A stretch of DNA of 64,000 nt. It comes from Corynebacterium capitovis DSM 44611. Lineage in GTDB: Bacteria; Actinomycetota; Actinomycetes; Mycobacteriales; Mycobacteriaceae. This document shows positions 27,216 to 35,604 of this stretch, in pieces. The notes beneath the pieces were generated by a model. The model was given only the letters and a program-made list of their open reading frames with translations, was not told the origin of the DNA and did not search any database. The stretch covers positions 682,001 through 746,000 of the forward strand of contig NZ_CP047117.1 of NCBI RefSeq assembly GCF_030440535.1, written 5' to 3'. The position numbers were made by a program, and so were the translations under genes. How positions within the stretch are numbered: the stretch's first letter is position 1; each line of letters starts with the position of its first letter.

Positions 27216-27818
27216 ATGGCCATCCTTCTCCTTGATCCCCGTTGGCCCGAGATGGTTCCACTGAGCGTGCTTGCTCGCGTCGCTGGGCCGGTGGAGTTCA
27301 CCCCGGAGGTCCCCGTTTTCGTGAGGTGGAATTTTCCTGGAGGCGGGTCCGGGGAGTCGTGGCTCGTCACCATGGACCCGGGCCACGCGGAGGATCGCGC
27401 ACGTGCAGAGAACGAGAGCGTGATCCGCGTGCCCTCCCTCGCGGAAGACGCGGTCCGCGAGGCCGTGGTGACAATGCACGCCGCCCGCGTGCGGGGCGAG
27501 TGGGAGCGCGCGATGACGCACGAGTCGCTGCTTCCTTACTTGGAGGAGGAAGCCCGCGAATTCGCCGACGCGGTCCGCAGCTCGGCACCGGACTCGGAGC
27601 TTCGGAGCGAGCTCGGCGACGTCCTGCTGCAGGTGCTTTTCCACGCCGAAATCGCCAGCGAGCGGGGCGCTTTCGACTTCGACGGGGTCGCCGCGTCTTT
27701 CGTCGAAAAAATGCGTTCGCGTTCCCCGTATCTTTTCGACGGGAGCACCGGGCCCGTGCCCGTCGCGGATCAAGAGCGCTTTTGGGCGGAGGGTAAACGA
27801 CGCGAGCGCGGGGAATAG
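27216..27818 (+). CDS. mazG: MazG-family nucleoside triphosphate pyrophosphohydrolase
   Basis: This 200-residue single-domain MazG has the helical core MTHESLLPYLEEEAREFADAV, then ELRSELGDVLLQVLFHAEIA (EExxE and ExxD metal-binding pattern), then FVEKMRSRSPYLFD. It hydrolyses NTPs or aberrant dNTPs to monophosphates. It is shorter than two-domain E. coli MazG; the first about 75 residues are not MazG-like but are also found in actinobacterial homologues. TAAAAT (27202-27207) 8 nt before the ATG suggests leaderless expression. Its stop directly abuts that of the convergent secreted protein. Proximity to eno is typical for corynebacteria. Confidence 0.86.
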   Translation: MAILLLDPRWPEMVPLSVLARVAGPVEFTPEVPVFVRWNFPGGGSGESWLVTMDPGHAEDRARAENESVIRVPSLAEDAVREAVVTMHAARVRGEWERAMTHESLLPYLEEEAREFADAVRSSAPDSELRSELGDVLLQVLFHAEIASERGAFDFDGVAASFVEKMRSRSPYLFDGSTGPVPVADQERFWAEGKRRERGE

Positions 27819-28238
27819 TTAACGTACAGTCAGGGCCGGCAAAAGATCGCGCACCTGGGGCAGGTTGGCCTGGGAGGACAGCTGAGAGGCGAAGCGGATA
27901 GCCTGGTCGACGGGGGTCGTCGGGTCTTCTTTGACCACACCGCATTCGACGGCGCGGTCTGCGATGGCGCCGATCGTCGCACCCGTGGCGAGGCGGATCT
28001 GCACGTCGCTGCCAACCGCCTTGTTCAGGTTGGTGACGAGTTCGCTGCGGGTGGTGGTGTCCGTCGCGTGGCCGGTTCCGCGAAGTATGGTGCCGACCAA
28101 GCCGCAGTCGGCGGTCTTGACGTTTCCGTTGATGAGCGTTAAAAGCTCGAAGGTGGTGGTTTGCGCGTGGGCGGGGGCGATGCCGGCTGCGCTGGCGCAG
28201 AAGAGCGCGGCGGCGGCGAGGGCGGTACTACGGCGCAT
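27819..28238 (-). CDS. Small secreted hypothetical protein
   Basis: This 139-residue protein has a clear Sec signal peptide (MRRSTALAAAALFCASAAGI, cleavage likely after APAHA at about residue 25). The mature part of about 114 residues has two Cys (TADCGLVG and VECGVV) that could form a disulphide, and no catalytic motif. AAAGGA lies about 12 nt upstream of the ATG. It is a lone gene, convergent with mazG and followed upstream by a decayed thiolase on the same strand. Function is unknown. Confidence 0.78.
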   Translation of the reverse strand: MRRSTALAAAALFCASAAGIAPAHAQTTTFELLTLINGNVKTADCGLVGTILRGTGHATDTTTRSELVTNLNKAVGSDVQIRLATGATIGAIADRAVECGVVKEDPTTPVDQAIRFASQLSSQANLPQVRDLLPALTVR

Positions 28239-28329
28239 GATGTGTGAGCGTTCCTTTGCTTGATGCGGTTTACCACGGAGACACGGGTCAGCATAACCGT
28301 TACTGCTGTGGCGCGTGGGGAGAATGTTG

Positions 28330-28874
28330 TTAATGCACAGCTTCCAGCGCCAACGCCAGCGCCTGGTCCTAGCCGACGCCGACGCCGACACACAAGGTGG
28401 CAAGGCCGCGCGAGACGCCCTCCCTCTCCATACGGTTGAAAGCGTGACCGTGATTCGACAGCCGAAGGGACCGAGCGGGTGCCCCAGTGCAATCGCCCCT
28501 GAGGTCGCGGATGCAGCCAAGCGATTGTGAGGCGAAGGCCTCGGTGAGCTCGATCGCCTGGAAGTCCTCGATGCCGTGATCGGGATGATCTCGCTGGCGA
28601 ATAGCTTATCTTCGCTAGCGCGGTGAGCGCGCGCCAGCGACTCGACTCTGCCGGCAACGACGACGTCGGCGTCACCCGCGCGCACCATCGACGCCGCTAG
28701 GGAGATCGTCCTCCCCCCGCTCCGTTCGTGTGTTGCCGAAAATGACCGCGTCAATGCCTGACGGATCGTTGTCAGAATCTTCCACGACGGCCTTGATGTC
28801 GGTGGCGGCGAGATCGTCGGGACGGATGCTCGAGGGGTGCGCGGGCCGGAGACGAGGAATGCGTCGTTAATCAC
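28330..28874 (-). pseudogene. Decayed acetyl-CoA C-acetyltransferase (thiolase)
   Basis: Minus-strand fragments of a thiolase appear in all three frames: INDAFLVSGPRTP at the 5' end (GTG at 28874), SMVRAGDADVVVAGRVESL in the middle, and ALGHPLG, ITVTL, RGLATLCVGVG and QALALALEAVH at the 3' end before a stop at 28330. A live gene needs about 1.17 kb, so roughly half is deleted and several frameshifts are present. Catalytic Cys and the CxG motif region is only partly recoverable (LCVGVG keeps one Cys). No function is expected. Confidence 0.85.
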
Positions 28875-29035
28875 GGCTTGAAGCCTTCTTTTCTGTCTAC
28901 TCGGGGGGCACTCGGGCGGGCGGGACGCGCGCCATGTGGTTCGCCAAACAGTACCCATCACGTCGCGAGGGTCCTCGCCAAACTCAACCGACGGCCGGAA
29001 GGTGCGCGCACCGCACCTTGCTAGCATGTGCGACC

Positions 29036-29860
29036 ATGACCTACCACGGGCACGACAATCGCCAACCCAGCCGCGTCCGCGCTGGCTGCGGGTGTGCCGG
29101 GATTGTGGGGGTTGTGACCGCAATCGTGCTCATCGTCGCGCTTACCGGTTGGCTCTTTTCGATCTTCAAAAGCCCGATCGTGAACACGAGCAGGCAGCTG
29201 GTTCCCACCGACGTACCCCCCGCCGCAGGGCAGGAGCCCCCTCGTATCGACGTCCACGCGTCCGGCCGCACCTCGAACAACCTGGCCGCGTGGGCCGCCC
29301 CGATCGCAGAGGCCACCAGCATCGACGCGCAAGCCGTCCGCGCCTACGGCAACGCCGCGCTCATTGCCGCGGAGTCGTGGCCCGCGTGTCAGTTAAGCTG
29401 GAACACGCTTGCCGGCCTGGGCTGGGTGGAAACACGCCACGGAACCTACACGGGCCGCACCTTTGACTCGGCGGCGTTGGATGACAACGGGTTTGTCCAA
29501 CCGGCCATCATCGGCCCAGCACTGAACGGAACGAACGGTTTTGCGCTGGTGCGCGATACCGATGGTGGCCAAATCGACGGCGACACCGAGTACGACCATG
29601 CGGCGGGGCCGATGCAGTTCATCCCCGAATCCTGGCAGCGCTACGGCCGGGACGCGAACGGCGACGGGCAGGCCGACCCGCAGCAGATCGACGACGCAGC
29701 TCTCGGGGCCGCAAACTTGTTGTGCGCGGACGGCCGAGACTTGGCCACCGCACAGGGATGGCAAGACGCCATCTTCTCCTACAACCTCTCCAACGATTAC
29801 GTGGTGAAGGTGCGCGACGCGGCGGCGAATTATGCCCTGAACCAGCCCGCCCACCGTTAA
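29036..29860 (+). CDS. Membrane-anchored lytic transglycosylase
   Basis: This 274-residue protein has a short cytoplasmic N terminus, one membrane helix (GIVGVVTAIVLIVALTGWLF, residues about 22-41) and an extracytoplasmic SLT domain. The catalytic Glu is in GLGWVETRHG, followed by GPMQFIPESWQRYG and AIFSYNLSNDYVVKV, all typical for peptidoglycan lytic transglycosylases. The loop DANGDGQADPQ has an EF-hand-like Asp pattern. TAGCAT at 29022-29027 is 8 nt before the ATG, which fixes the start (an upstream in-frame extension is unlikely). It sits before eno, a known corynebacterial neighbourhood. Confidence 0.9.
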   Translation: MTYHGHDNRQPSRVRAGCGCAGIVGVVTAIVLIVALTGWLFSIFKSPIVNTSRQLVPTDVPPAAGQEPPRIDVHASGRTSNNLAAWAAPIAEATSIDAQAVRAYGNAALIAAESWPACQLSWNTLAGLGWVETRHGTYTGRTFDSAALDDNGFVQPAIIGPALNGTNGFALVRDTDGGQIDGDTEYDHAAGPMQFIPESWQRYGRDANGDGQADPQQIDDAALGAANLLCADGRDLATAQGWQDAIFSYNLSNDYVVKVRDAAANYALNQPAHR

Positions 29861-31246
<1,386 letters not shown>

Positions 31247-31263
31247 GGCCTTCCTGCTTGGCG

Positions 31264-31292
31264 ACGCCCCCGCGCCCCGGGGGCGTTTGTTA
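31264..31292 (+). terminator. Rho-independent terminator of eno
   Basis: ACGCCCCCG (31264-31272) and CGGGGGCGT (31278-31286) form a perfect 9-bp stem with a 5-nt loop followed by TTTGTTATT. This is the clearest classical terminator in the window. Confidence 0.9.
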
Positions 31293-31331
31293 TTCCCAGG
31301 CCACGCTGTGCCGCTACACTCCTAAATCACA

Positions 31332-31844
31332 ATGAGCACCCTCGCTTCCGAACCCGGCCCCGAACGCAAGCCTGGCCGCCGCACCGACCGACGCCCCCGC
31401 CGCCCCGTAACGCGGGTGCCTGTGGCGTCGCGCGATCGCGAGCGCGCGGAAGCGAAGAAGAACCGGAAGCGACGCGTCCCCTTCGAGGGTGACATCGTGA
31501 GCCTGACGATCGTGATGGCAGTGGTTCTCGCCGTTTTGCTGGCTGTCGCGGTGCCCCTGCGCAATTACTACGAGGGCAGGAGCGAAATCGCCCGCCTGAA
31601 CGATTCGATTGCGGCTCTGGAGGACCGCAAGGCTGCTTTAGAGAGCGACATTGCGAAGTACCAGGACCCCGAGTACGTCAAGCAGGAGGCGCGGCGTCGG
31701 CTGGGGATGATCGAGCCAGGCGAAACCGCATGGCGGGTCATCGACCCCCGCATGACTACCGACTCAAGCTTCACCGCCGACGACGCGCCCGATACACGCT
31801 CCTGGGTCCAGGTGATGTGGGACAGCCTGCGGGAAGTGGAGTAG
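31332..31844 (+). CDS. Septum formation initiator (DivIC/FtsB family)
   Basis: This 170-residue protein has a basic, Arg/Pro-rich cytoplasmic N terminus of about 55 residues and one membrane helix (IVSLTIVMAVVLAVLLAVAVP, about 56-76). A short extracytoplasmic coiled coil follows (SEIARLNDSIAALEDRKAALESDIAK), then the family motif DPEYVKQEARRRLGMIEPGE. DivIC/FtsB proteins join FtsL and FtsQ in the divisome. TACACT lies 11 nt before the ATG. The place between eno and DUF501-ppx is the usual actinobacterial one. Confidence 0.88.
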   Translation: MSTLASEPGPERKPGRRTDRRPRRPVTRVPVASRDRERAEAKKNRKRRVPFEGDIVSLTIVMAVVLAVLLAVAVPLRNYYEGRSEIARLNDSIAALEDRKAALESDIAKYQDPEYVKQEARRRLGMIEPGETAWRVIDPRMTTDSSFTADDAPDTRSWVQVMWDSLREVE

Positions 31845-32012
31845 GGGTTAGCGGACGCGCCACAGCTGTGCCCTGACCGTTTCGTAGAGGTATTGTCCTG
31901 CTCGACAGTGGCCGGTAAAGGCCGGCCTCGGCAATGACCCAAAGCAGACCGTCGAGAAGCCGAAAAAATCGCAACACTCTGACACGCTCCACCCCCGGGT
32001 AACATCGCCACC

Positions 32013-32558
32013 ATGACCGTCAGCCCAGCAGACCTCGACGCCGTCCTACACCAGCTCGGCCGCCCGCCGCGCGGCGTGCTCGCCATCGCCTATCGCACCC
32101 CCGACGGCCAGCCGGCGGTGGTAACAACGGCACCCAAGCTCGACGACGGCACCCCGTTCCCTACGCTCTACTACCTCACCGACCCCCGCCTCACCGCGGA
32201 GGCGAGCCGCCTCGAGGTGGCGCAGGTGATGAAGTGGATGGAGTCGCGCCTTGCAACCGACGAGGCGCTGGCCGCGGACTATCGCCACGCCCACGAACAC
32301 TACTTGGCCAAGCGCAACGCCATCGAGGACCTGGGTACGGACTTCTCGGGCGGTGGAATGCCCGAGCGCGTAAAGTGCTTGCACGTGCTCATCGCATACG
32401 CGCTCGCGGAAGGCCCCGGCCACTTCCGCCTCGGCACCGAGGCCGTGGCGCTGGCGGCGGAGCACGGCAAGCTTCGCGGCACGGCGATCCCGTCGGATTG
32501 GCCCACCCTCGATGAGCTCGGCATCACTCTCGACGAGGCAGGGGAGGGGTTGCGATGA
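32013..32558 (+). CDS. DUF501 family protein
   Basis: This 181-residue cytosolic protein corresponds to DUF501, conserved in actinobacteria between divIC and ppx. Recognisable parts are LGRPPRGVLAIAYR, FPTLYYLTDPRLTAEASRLE and the Cys/His-containing VKCLHVLIAYALAEGPGHFRLG. No activity is known to me. TAACAT (32000-32005) lies 7 nt before the ATG. The stop overlaps the ppx start by 4 nt (ATGA). The 168 nt before it hold a GC-rich inverted repeat (GGCCGG/CCGGCC near 31911-31925) but no gene. Confidence 0.88.
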   Translation: MTVSPADLDAVLHQLGRPPRGVLAIAYRTPDGQPAVVTTAPKLDDGTPFPTLYYLTDPRLTAEASRLEVAQVMKWMESRLATDEALAADYRHAHEHYLAKRNAIEDLGTDFSGGGMPERVKCLHVLIAYALAEGPGHFRLGTEAVALAAEHGKLRGTAIPSDWPTLDELGITLDEAGEGLR

Positions 32559-33487
32559 ATGCTCCCCTTCGCCTCGCCGGGGTCGACTGCGGCACCAATT
32601 CCATCCGCCTGCTTATCTGCGAGTTATCCGAGGACGGCACCCTCAAGGAGCTGACCAGGCAGAACACTATCGTCCGCCTCGGACAGGGAGTCGACGAGAC
32701 AGGCAGGATCGCCCCAGAAGCCATCGAACGCACCCGCGTTGCCCTCGTGGCCTACGTGGACACCATGCAGGCACTGGGCGTCACGCGAGTGCGGATGGTG
32801 GCCACCTCCGCGATGCGGGACGCAGCGAACAAGGAGGACTTCTACGGCATGACGCGCGCGTTACTCGGCCGCGTCGAGTTGGGCAAGCACGCCGACGTGA
32901 TCAGCGGGGAAGAGGAGGCCGCCCTGTCCTACGCCGGTGCGACGGCGGATATGGACCCAGCGCGCGGGCCCTTCTGCGTCATTGATTTAGGCGGGGGCTC
33001 GACGGAGTTCGTCGTTAGCCAGCGGGCCGTGTCGACGAGGATGGGGTGCGTGCGGTTAACGGAGCGGTTCATGCGCTCAGACCCGCCCACGACCGCGGAA
33101 ACAGACGAGGCAAGGGCGTACGTGCGCGAGGCCCTAAACGAGGCCGCGCCACTCTTCGACGGCGTACGCACGTTTATCGGCTGCGCCGGCACCTTCACCA
33201 CGCTCTCCGCGCTAACCCAGCGCCTGGAAAGCTACGACCCCGCGCGGATCCACATGTCGGAGCTTCTTGTCGACGACCTCCTCGCCACCACCACAACCCT
33301 TCGTGCGCAGACCACCGAGCAGCGCCGCGCTAACCCCGTCGTTCACCCCGGCCGGGCGGACGTGATCGCGGCGGGATCGGTTGTCGTCGAGGAAATCGTG
33401 GCGCTCGCTCGCGAAAGGGCAGGCGCGCACAGCATCGTGATCAGCGAGAAGGACATCCTCGACGGGATCGTGGCCAGCCTGACTTAG
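32555..33487 (+). CDS. ppx: Exopolyphosphatase / GppA family
   Basis: This 310-residue ASKHA-fold enzyme degrades inorganic polyphosphate or pppGpp. Phosphate-binding motifs are GVDCGTNSIRLLI at the N terminus and FCVIDLGGGSTEFVV near residue 145. MVATSAMRDAANKE and ISGEEEAALSYAG are also typical. Length of about 310 corresponds to the short Ppx type of mycobacteria and corynebacteria (Ppx1/Ppx2). It is coupled to DUF501 and its TAG shares TTAG (33484-33487) with the convergent small gene. Confidence 0.92.
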   Translation: MNAPLRLAGVDCGTNSIRLLICELSEDGTLKELTRQNTIVRLGQGVDETGRIAPEAIERTRVALVAYVDTMQALGVTRVRMVATSAMRDAANKEDFYGMTRALLGRVELGKHADVISGEEEAALSYAGATADMDPARGPFCVIDLGGGSTEFVVSQRAVSTRMGCVRLTERFMRSDPPTTAETDEARAYVREALNEAAPLFDGVRTFIGCAGTFTTLSALTQRLESYDPARIHMSELLVDDLLATTTTLRAQTTEQRRANPVVHPGRADVIAAGSVVVEEIVALARERAGAHSIVISEKDILDGIVASLT

Positions 33488-33735
33488 TCCTCGTCGAGCT
33501 CGAGGATCTGGTCCTTGCTCCGGCCCCGCCGGAGGTTCTTCACTTCGCGCATCCGCGGATCAGGGTCGAGCCTGTTCGCGATCGCCTTGCGGCTCGAGCG
33601 CACCACCTGCTGGGTAACGGGGGAGTTAGCCACCGCGCGGGTGGCGTCGACGATCTGGTGGTAGCGCTTCCGGCCGGCTTTCGTGCCGAACACGTACCCG
33701 GCGGCGGCGCCGACAACGAACTGAATCATGCGCAC
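33484..33735 (-). CDS. Small YtxH-like conserved protein
   Basis: This 83-residue protein has an N-terminal hydrophobic stretch with MIQFVVGAAAGYVFGTKAGRKRY, the typical YtxH/gas-vesicle-stress motif in which a short glycine-rich helix precedes basic residues. It is then basic (RSSRKAIANRLDPDPRMREVKNLRRG) with an acidic tail (ELDED). It is probably membrane-associated; function is unknown. The gene converges with ppx by a 4-bp stop overlap. Confidence 0.8.
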   Translation of the reverse strand: MRMIQFVVGAAAGYVFGTKAGRKRYHQIVDATRAVANSPVTQQVVRSSRKAIANRLDPDPRMREVKNLRRGRSKDQILELDED

Positions 33736-33778
33736 TATCGTACCGAAGCCCCGTGCTCGAGTCGCACGGGGAACGCAG

Positions 33779-33852
33779 TGGGGCTAGCGGGGCTCGAACC
33801 CGCGACCAGCGGATTATGAGTCCGCGGCTCTAACCGACTGAGCTATAGCCCC
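33779..33852 (-). tRNA. tRNA with CAU anticodon (elongator Met, or Ile2)
   Basis: Minus-strand cloverleaf: acceptor GGGGCTA pairs with TAGCCCC, discriminator A, D-loop CTCAGTCGGTTAGAG, anticodon loop CTCATAA in stem CGGA/TCCG, and T-loop TTCGAGC. CCA is not encoded. CAU can be elongator Met or lysidine-modified Ile2; I cannot separate the two from sequence alone. TACGCT (complement of 33870-33875) is a -10 candidate. Confidence 0.92.
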
Positions 33853-33964
33853 TGAGCTTTCGTACTGGTAGCGTACCTGGCCGGTCTAGTGAGAGGAAGT
33901 TGGGGTTCCCCGTAGCCATCACGCCGGATCGGAGGGCGGTGTTCGTGCTGGTAGGAGGGGGGAT

Positions 33965-34027
33965 TTGGTCATAATCAATAACCCTCGCTATAGTTACTGA
34001 GCGTTGCGAACAACCGCGACGCTCAGT
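33965..34027 (+). promoter_or_regulatory. tRNA-Asn promoter and leader hairpin
   Basis: TTGGTC (33965-33970), an 18-nt spacer and TATAGT (33989-33994) make a good promoter. Immediately downstream, ACTGAGCGT (33996-34004) and ACGCTCAGT (34019-34027) form a perfect 9-bp inverted repeat ending 2 nt before the mature tRNA. It could be a leader structure for RNA processing. Confidence 0.65.
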
Positions 34028-34029
34028 AT

Positions 34030-34102
34030 TCCTCCATAGCTCAGTTGGCAGAGCATTCGACTGTTAATCGAAGGGTCACTGGTTCGAGCCCAGTTGGAGG
34101 AG
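34030..34102 (+). tRNA. tRNA-Asn (GUU)
   Basis: Acceptor TCCTCCA pairs with TGGAGGA and the discriminator is G. D-arm GCTCAGTTGGCAGAGC, anticodon loop CTGTTAA (GTT) in stem TTCGA/TCGAA, and T-loop TTCGAGC are canonical. CCA is not encoded. Confidence 0.96.
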
Positions 34103-34113
34103 CATTTTATTGA

Positions 34114-34139
34114 AGGCCCGCTTCGTTTGAAGCGGGCCT
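34114..34139 (+). terminator. Hairpin terminator after tRNA-Asn
   Basis: AGGCCCGCTTC (34114-34124) and GAAGCGGGCCT (34129-34139) form a perfect 11-bp stem with a GTTT loop. An A-rich rather than T-rich run follows (AAAATAG), with TTTTATT preceding, so polarity is unclear, but it is the expected 3' boundary of the tRNA. Confidence 0.75.
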
Positions 34140-34226
34140 AAAATAGTGGATTCGGCGCCGCGGCCCACGGTGCTCATTCGGGGCTATGGGTCAAAATGTG
34201 TATCTGGTATCGGCGTGTCGTGGGGG

Positions 34227-34656
34227 TTAGATGTGGCCTTTTTGGATGTCGATTGAGTGGGTGTAGGTGGTGTCGATATCGTTGTCGTAGAGGGGTGGCC
34301 GTCCGGTTTCGTGGTCGGTGTGGTTCTCGTTGTGGGTCGGGGTTGAAACTTTGGCGAGTTAATCCTGGCCCCAGTTGGACTGTCTGGCGATTCGAACTGG
34401 ATCGTCAGGCAGTTCCGTTTTTAGGTAGAGCCACCAATCCAGCATCCGGCGCTGGTGTTCGTTGGTTCGCCCTCGGTGGGCGTAGGCGAGTTCTTTTATG
34501 CGGGCGTTGATTCCGCCTTCGAGACTGTTCGTGGTGGATCTCACGCGGGCGGGGTCGAGTATTGCGTCGGGTTGGTCGAGGTGAACGAACAGCAGGTTTT
34601 TGCGCCAGAGGTGGTTGAGGCTGTTGTAGGCCTTGCGGACGTTCGGGTGTAGTGCC
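34227..34656 (-). mobile_element. IS1249-type (IS256-like) transposase remnant
   Basis: The minus strand encodes the C-terminal end of a transposase: STTNSLEGGINARIKELAYA, HRGRTNEHQRRMLDWWLYLK and RIARQSNWGQD, typical of corynebacterial IS1249. After GQD an in-frame TAA (34359-34361) interrupts a tail that would otherwise run to 34227. Upstream of about 34656 the similarity stops, so only about 140 codons survive. It is non-functional and no terminal inverted repeats are visible. Confidence 0.85.
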
Positions 34657-34669
34657 CCAGGTTATGTTC

Positions 34670-34782
34670 CTAGGCATTTGCCTTGATTCCTATTATCTCT
34701 CGGGATGGGTCGTGGTTCCGAAACTCTGATTCAATCTCTGCCGGCGTTTGGCGGCCCAGGCTCTGGTGGAGACTGAAATAAG
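34670..34782 (-). mobile_element. IS3-family transposase (integrase) C-terminal remnant
   Basis: The minus strand reads YFSLHQSLGRQTPAEIES then EFRNHDP and REIIGIKANA with a stop at 34670-34672. HQSLGRQTPAEIE is the conserved C-terminal motif of IS3-family OrfB integrases. Only about 36 codons remain. Its 5' edge falls exactly where the ornithine-cyclodeaminase homology begins, so it probably broke that gene. Confidence 0.8.
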
Positions 34783-35573
34783 TGCTTACTCGGGTGTATT
34801 CACGCGGGGAGACGCACATCCGGCCGGTGTCGCTCCCGCGCGTCAGCGGCGTGAAAATCCTCGCGATCCAACCGGAGGATCACGACCCCGCCCTCCCGCT
34901 CATCCAGGGCCAGTACTTGCTCATCGACGGCACCATGCTCGCGCCGCTTTCGCTTCTCGACGGCACCGCCCTGACCACCTTGCGCACCCCCGCCGTCTTC
35001 CTCGCCGGGGTCAAGGGCTTCCTCCCGCGCGCCGCCTCGCCGCTCGAGGTGGTCATCATCGGCGCCGGTGCACAGGGGCGCGGGCACGCCGCGACGGTGG
35101 AATCCGTGGTGGGGGCTGAGGGGGCGTCGATTAGTTTTGTCGGCCGCACGGAAGTGGACCTCGGGCACCCCTGGTTGCAGGCGGGCTCGGCGGAGGCGGC
35201 CGCGGCGCTCAAGGCTGCGGACCTCGTCGTCTGCGCGACCACCGCGACCTCCCCGATCCTTGCGCTTGACGACGTCCGCCCCGACGCCCTCGTCGTCGCC
35301 GTCGGCTCCCACACCACCGACGCCCGCGAGCTCGCCTCCGACCTCATGGGCGCGGCGCACGTGATAGTCGAGGGCGTGGACGCCGCGCTGCGGGAAGCCG
35401 GCGACGTCACCCTCGCCATCACCGAGGGCGCGCTGGCCGCCTCCGATCTGATCCGCATGAAAGACGTGGTCACGGGCGCCGTTGAGCCCGGGGGGGACCG
35501 GCCGATCGTGTTCGAGACCGTCGGCATGCCGTGGGAGGACCTGATGGTGGCGGACGCGGTGTATCGCGCCTGA
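34782..35573 (+). pseudogene. 5'-truncated ornithine cyclodeaminase / mu-crystallin family gene
   Basis: The open frame of about 263 codons begins inside the family fold: VSGVKILAIQPEDHDPALP, LPLIQGQYLLIDGTMLAPL, DGTALTTLRTPA, then the Rossmann motif VVIIGAGAQGRGHA. The C-terminal part is intact (DALVVAVGSHTTDARELASD, RPIVFETVGMPWEDL). About 50-60 N-terminal residues that build the dimer and substrate pocket are missing, replaced by insertion-sequence debris. No promoter or Shine-Dalgarno fits the first codons. The body shows no other lesion, so truncation looks recent. Confidence 0.8.
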
Positions 35574-35604
35574 CGGAGCCTGCGCGCCCGGAGGCGTCGA
35601 CAAG

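Noticed and set aside
34782-35573. Intact ornithine cyclodeaminase gene
   Set aside because: Homology begins internally and IS3 debris adjoins the first codon, so it is called truncated.
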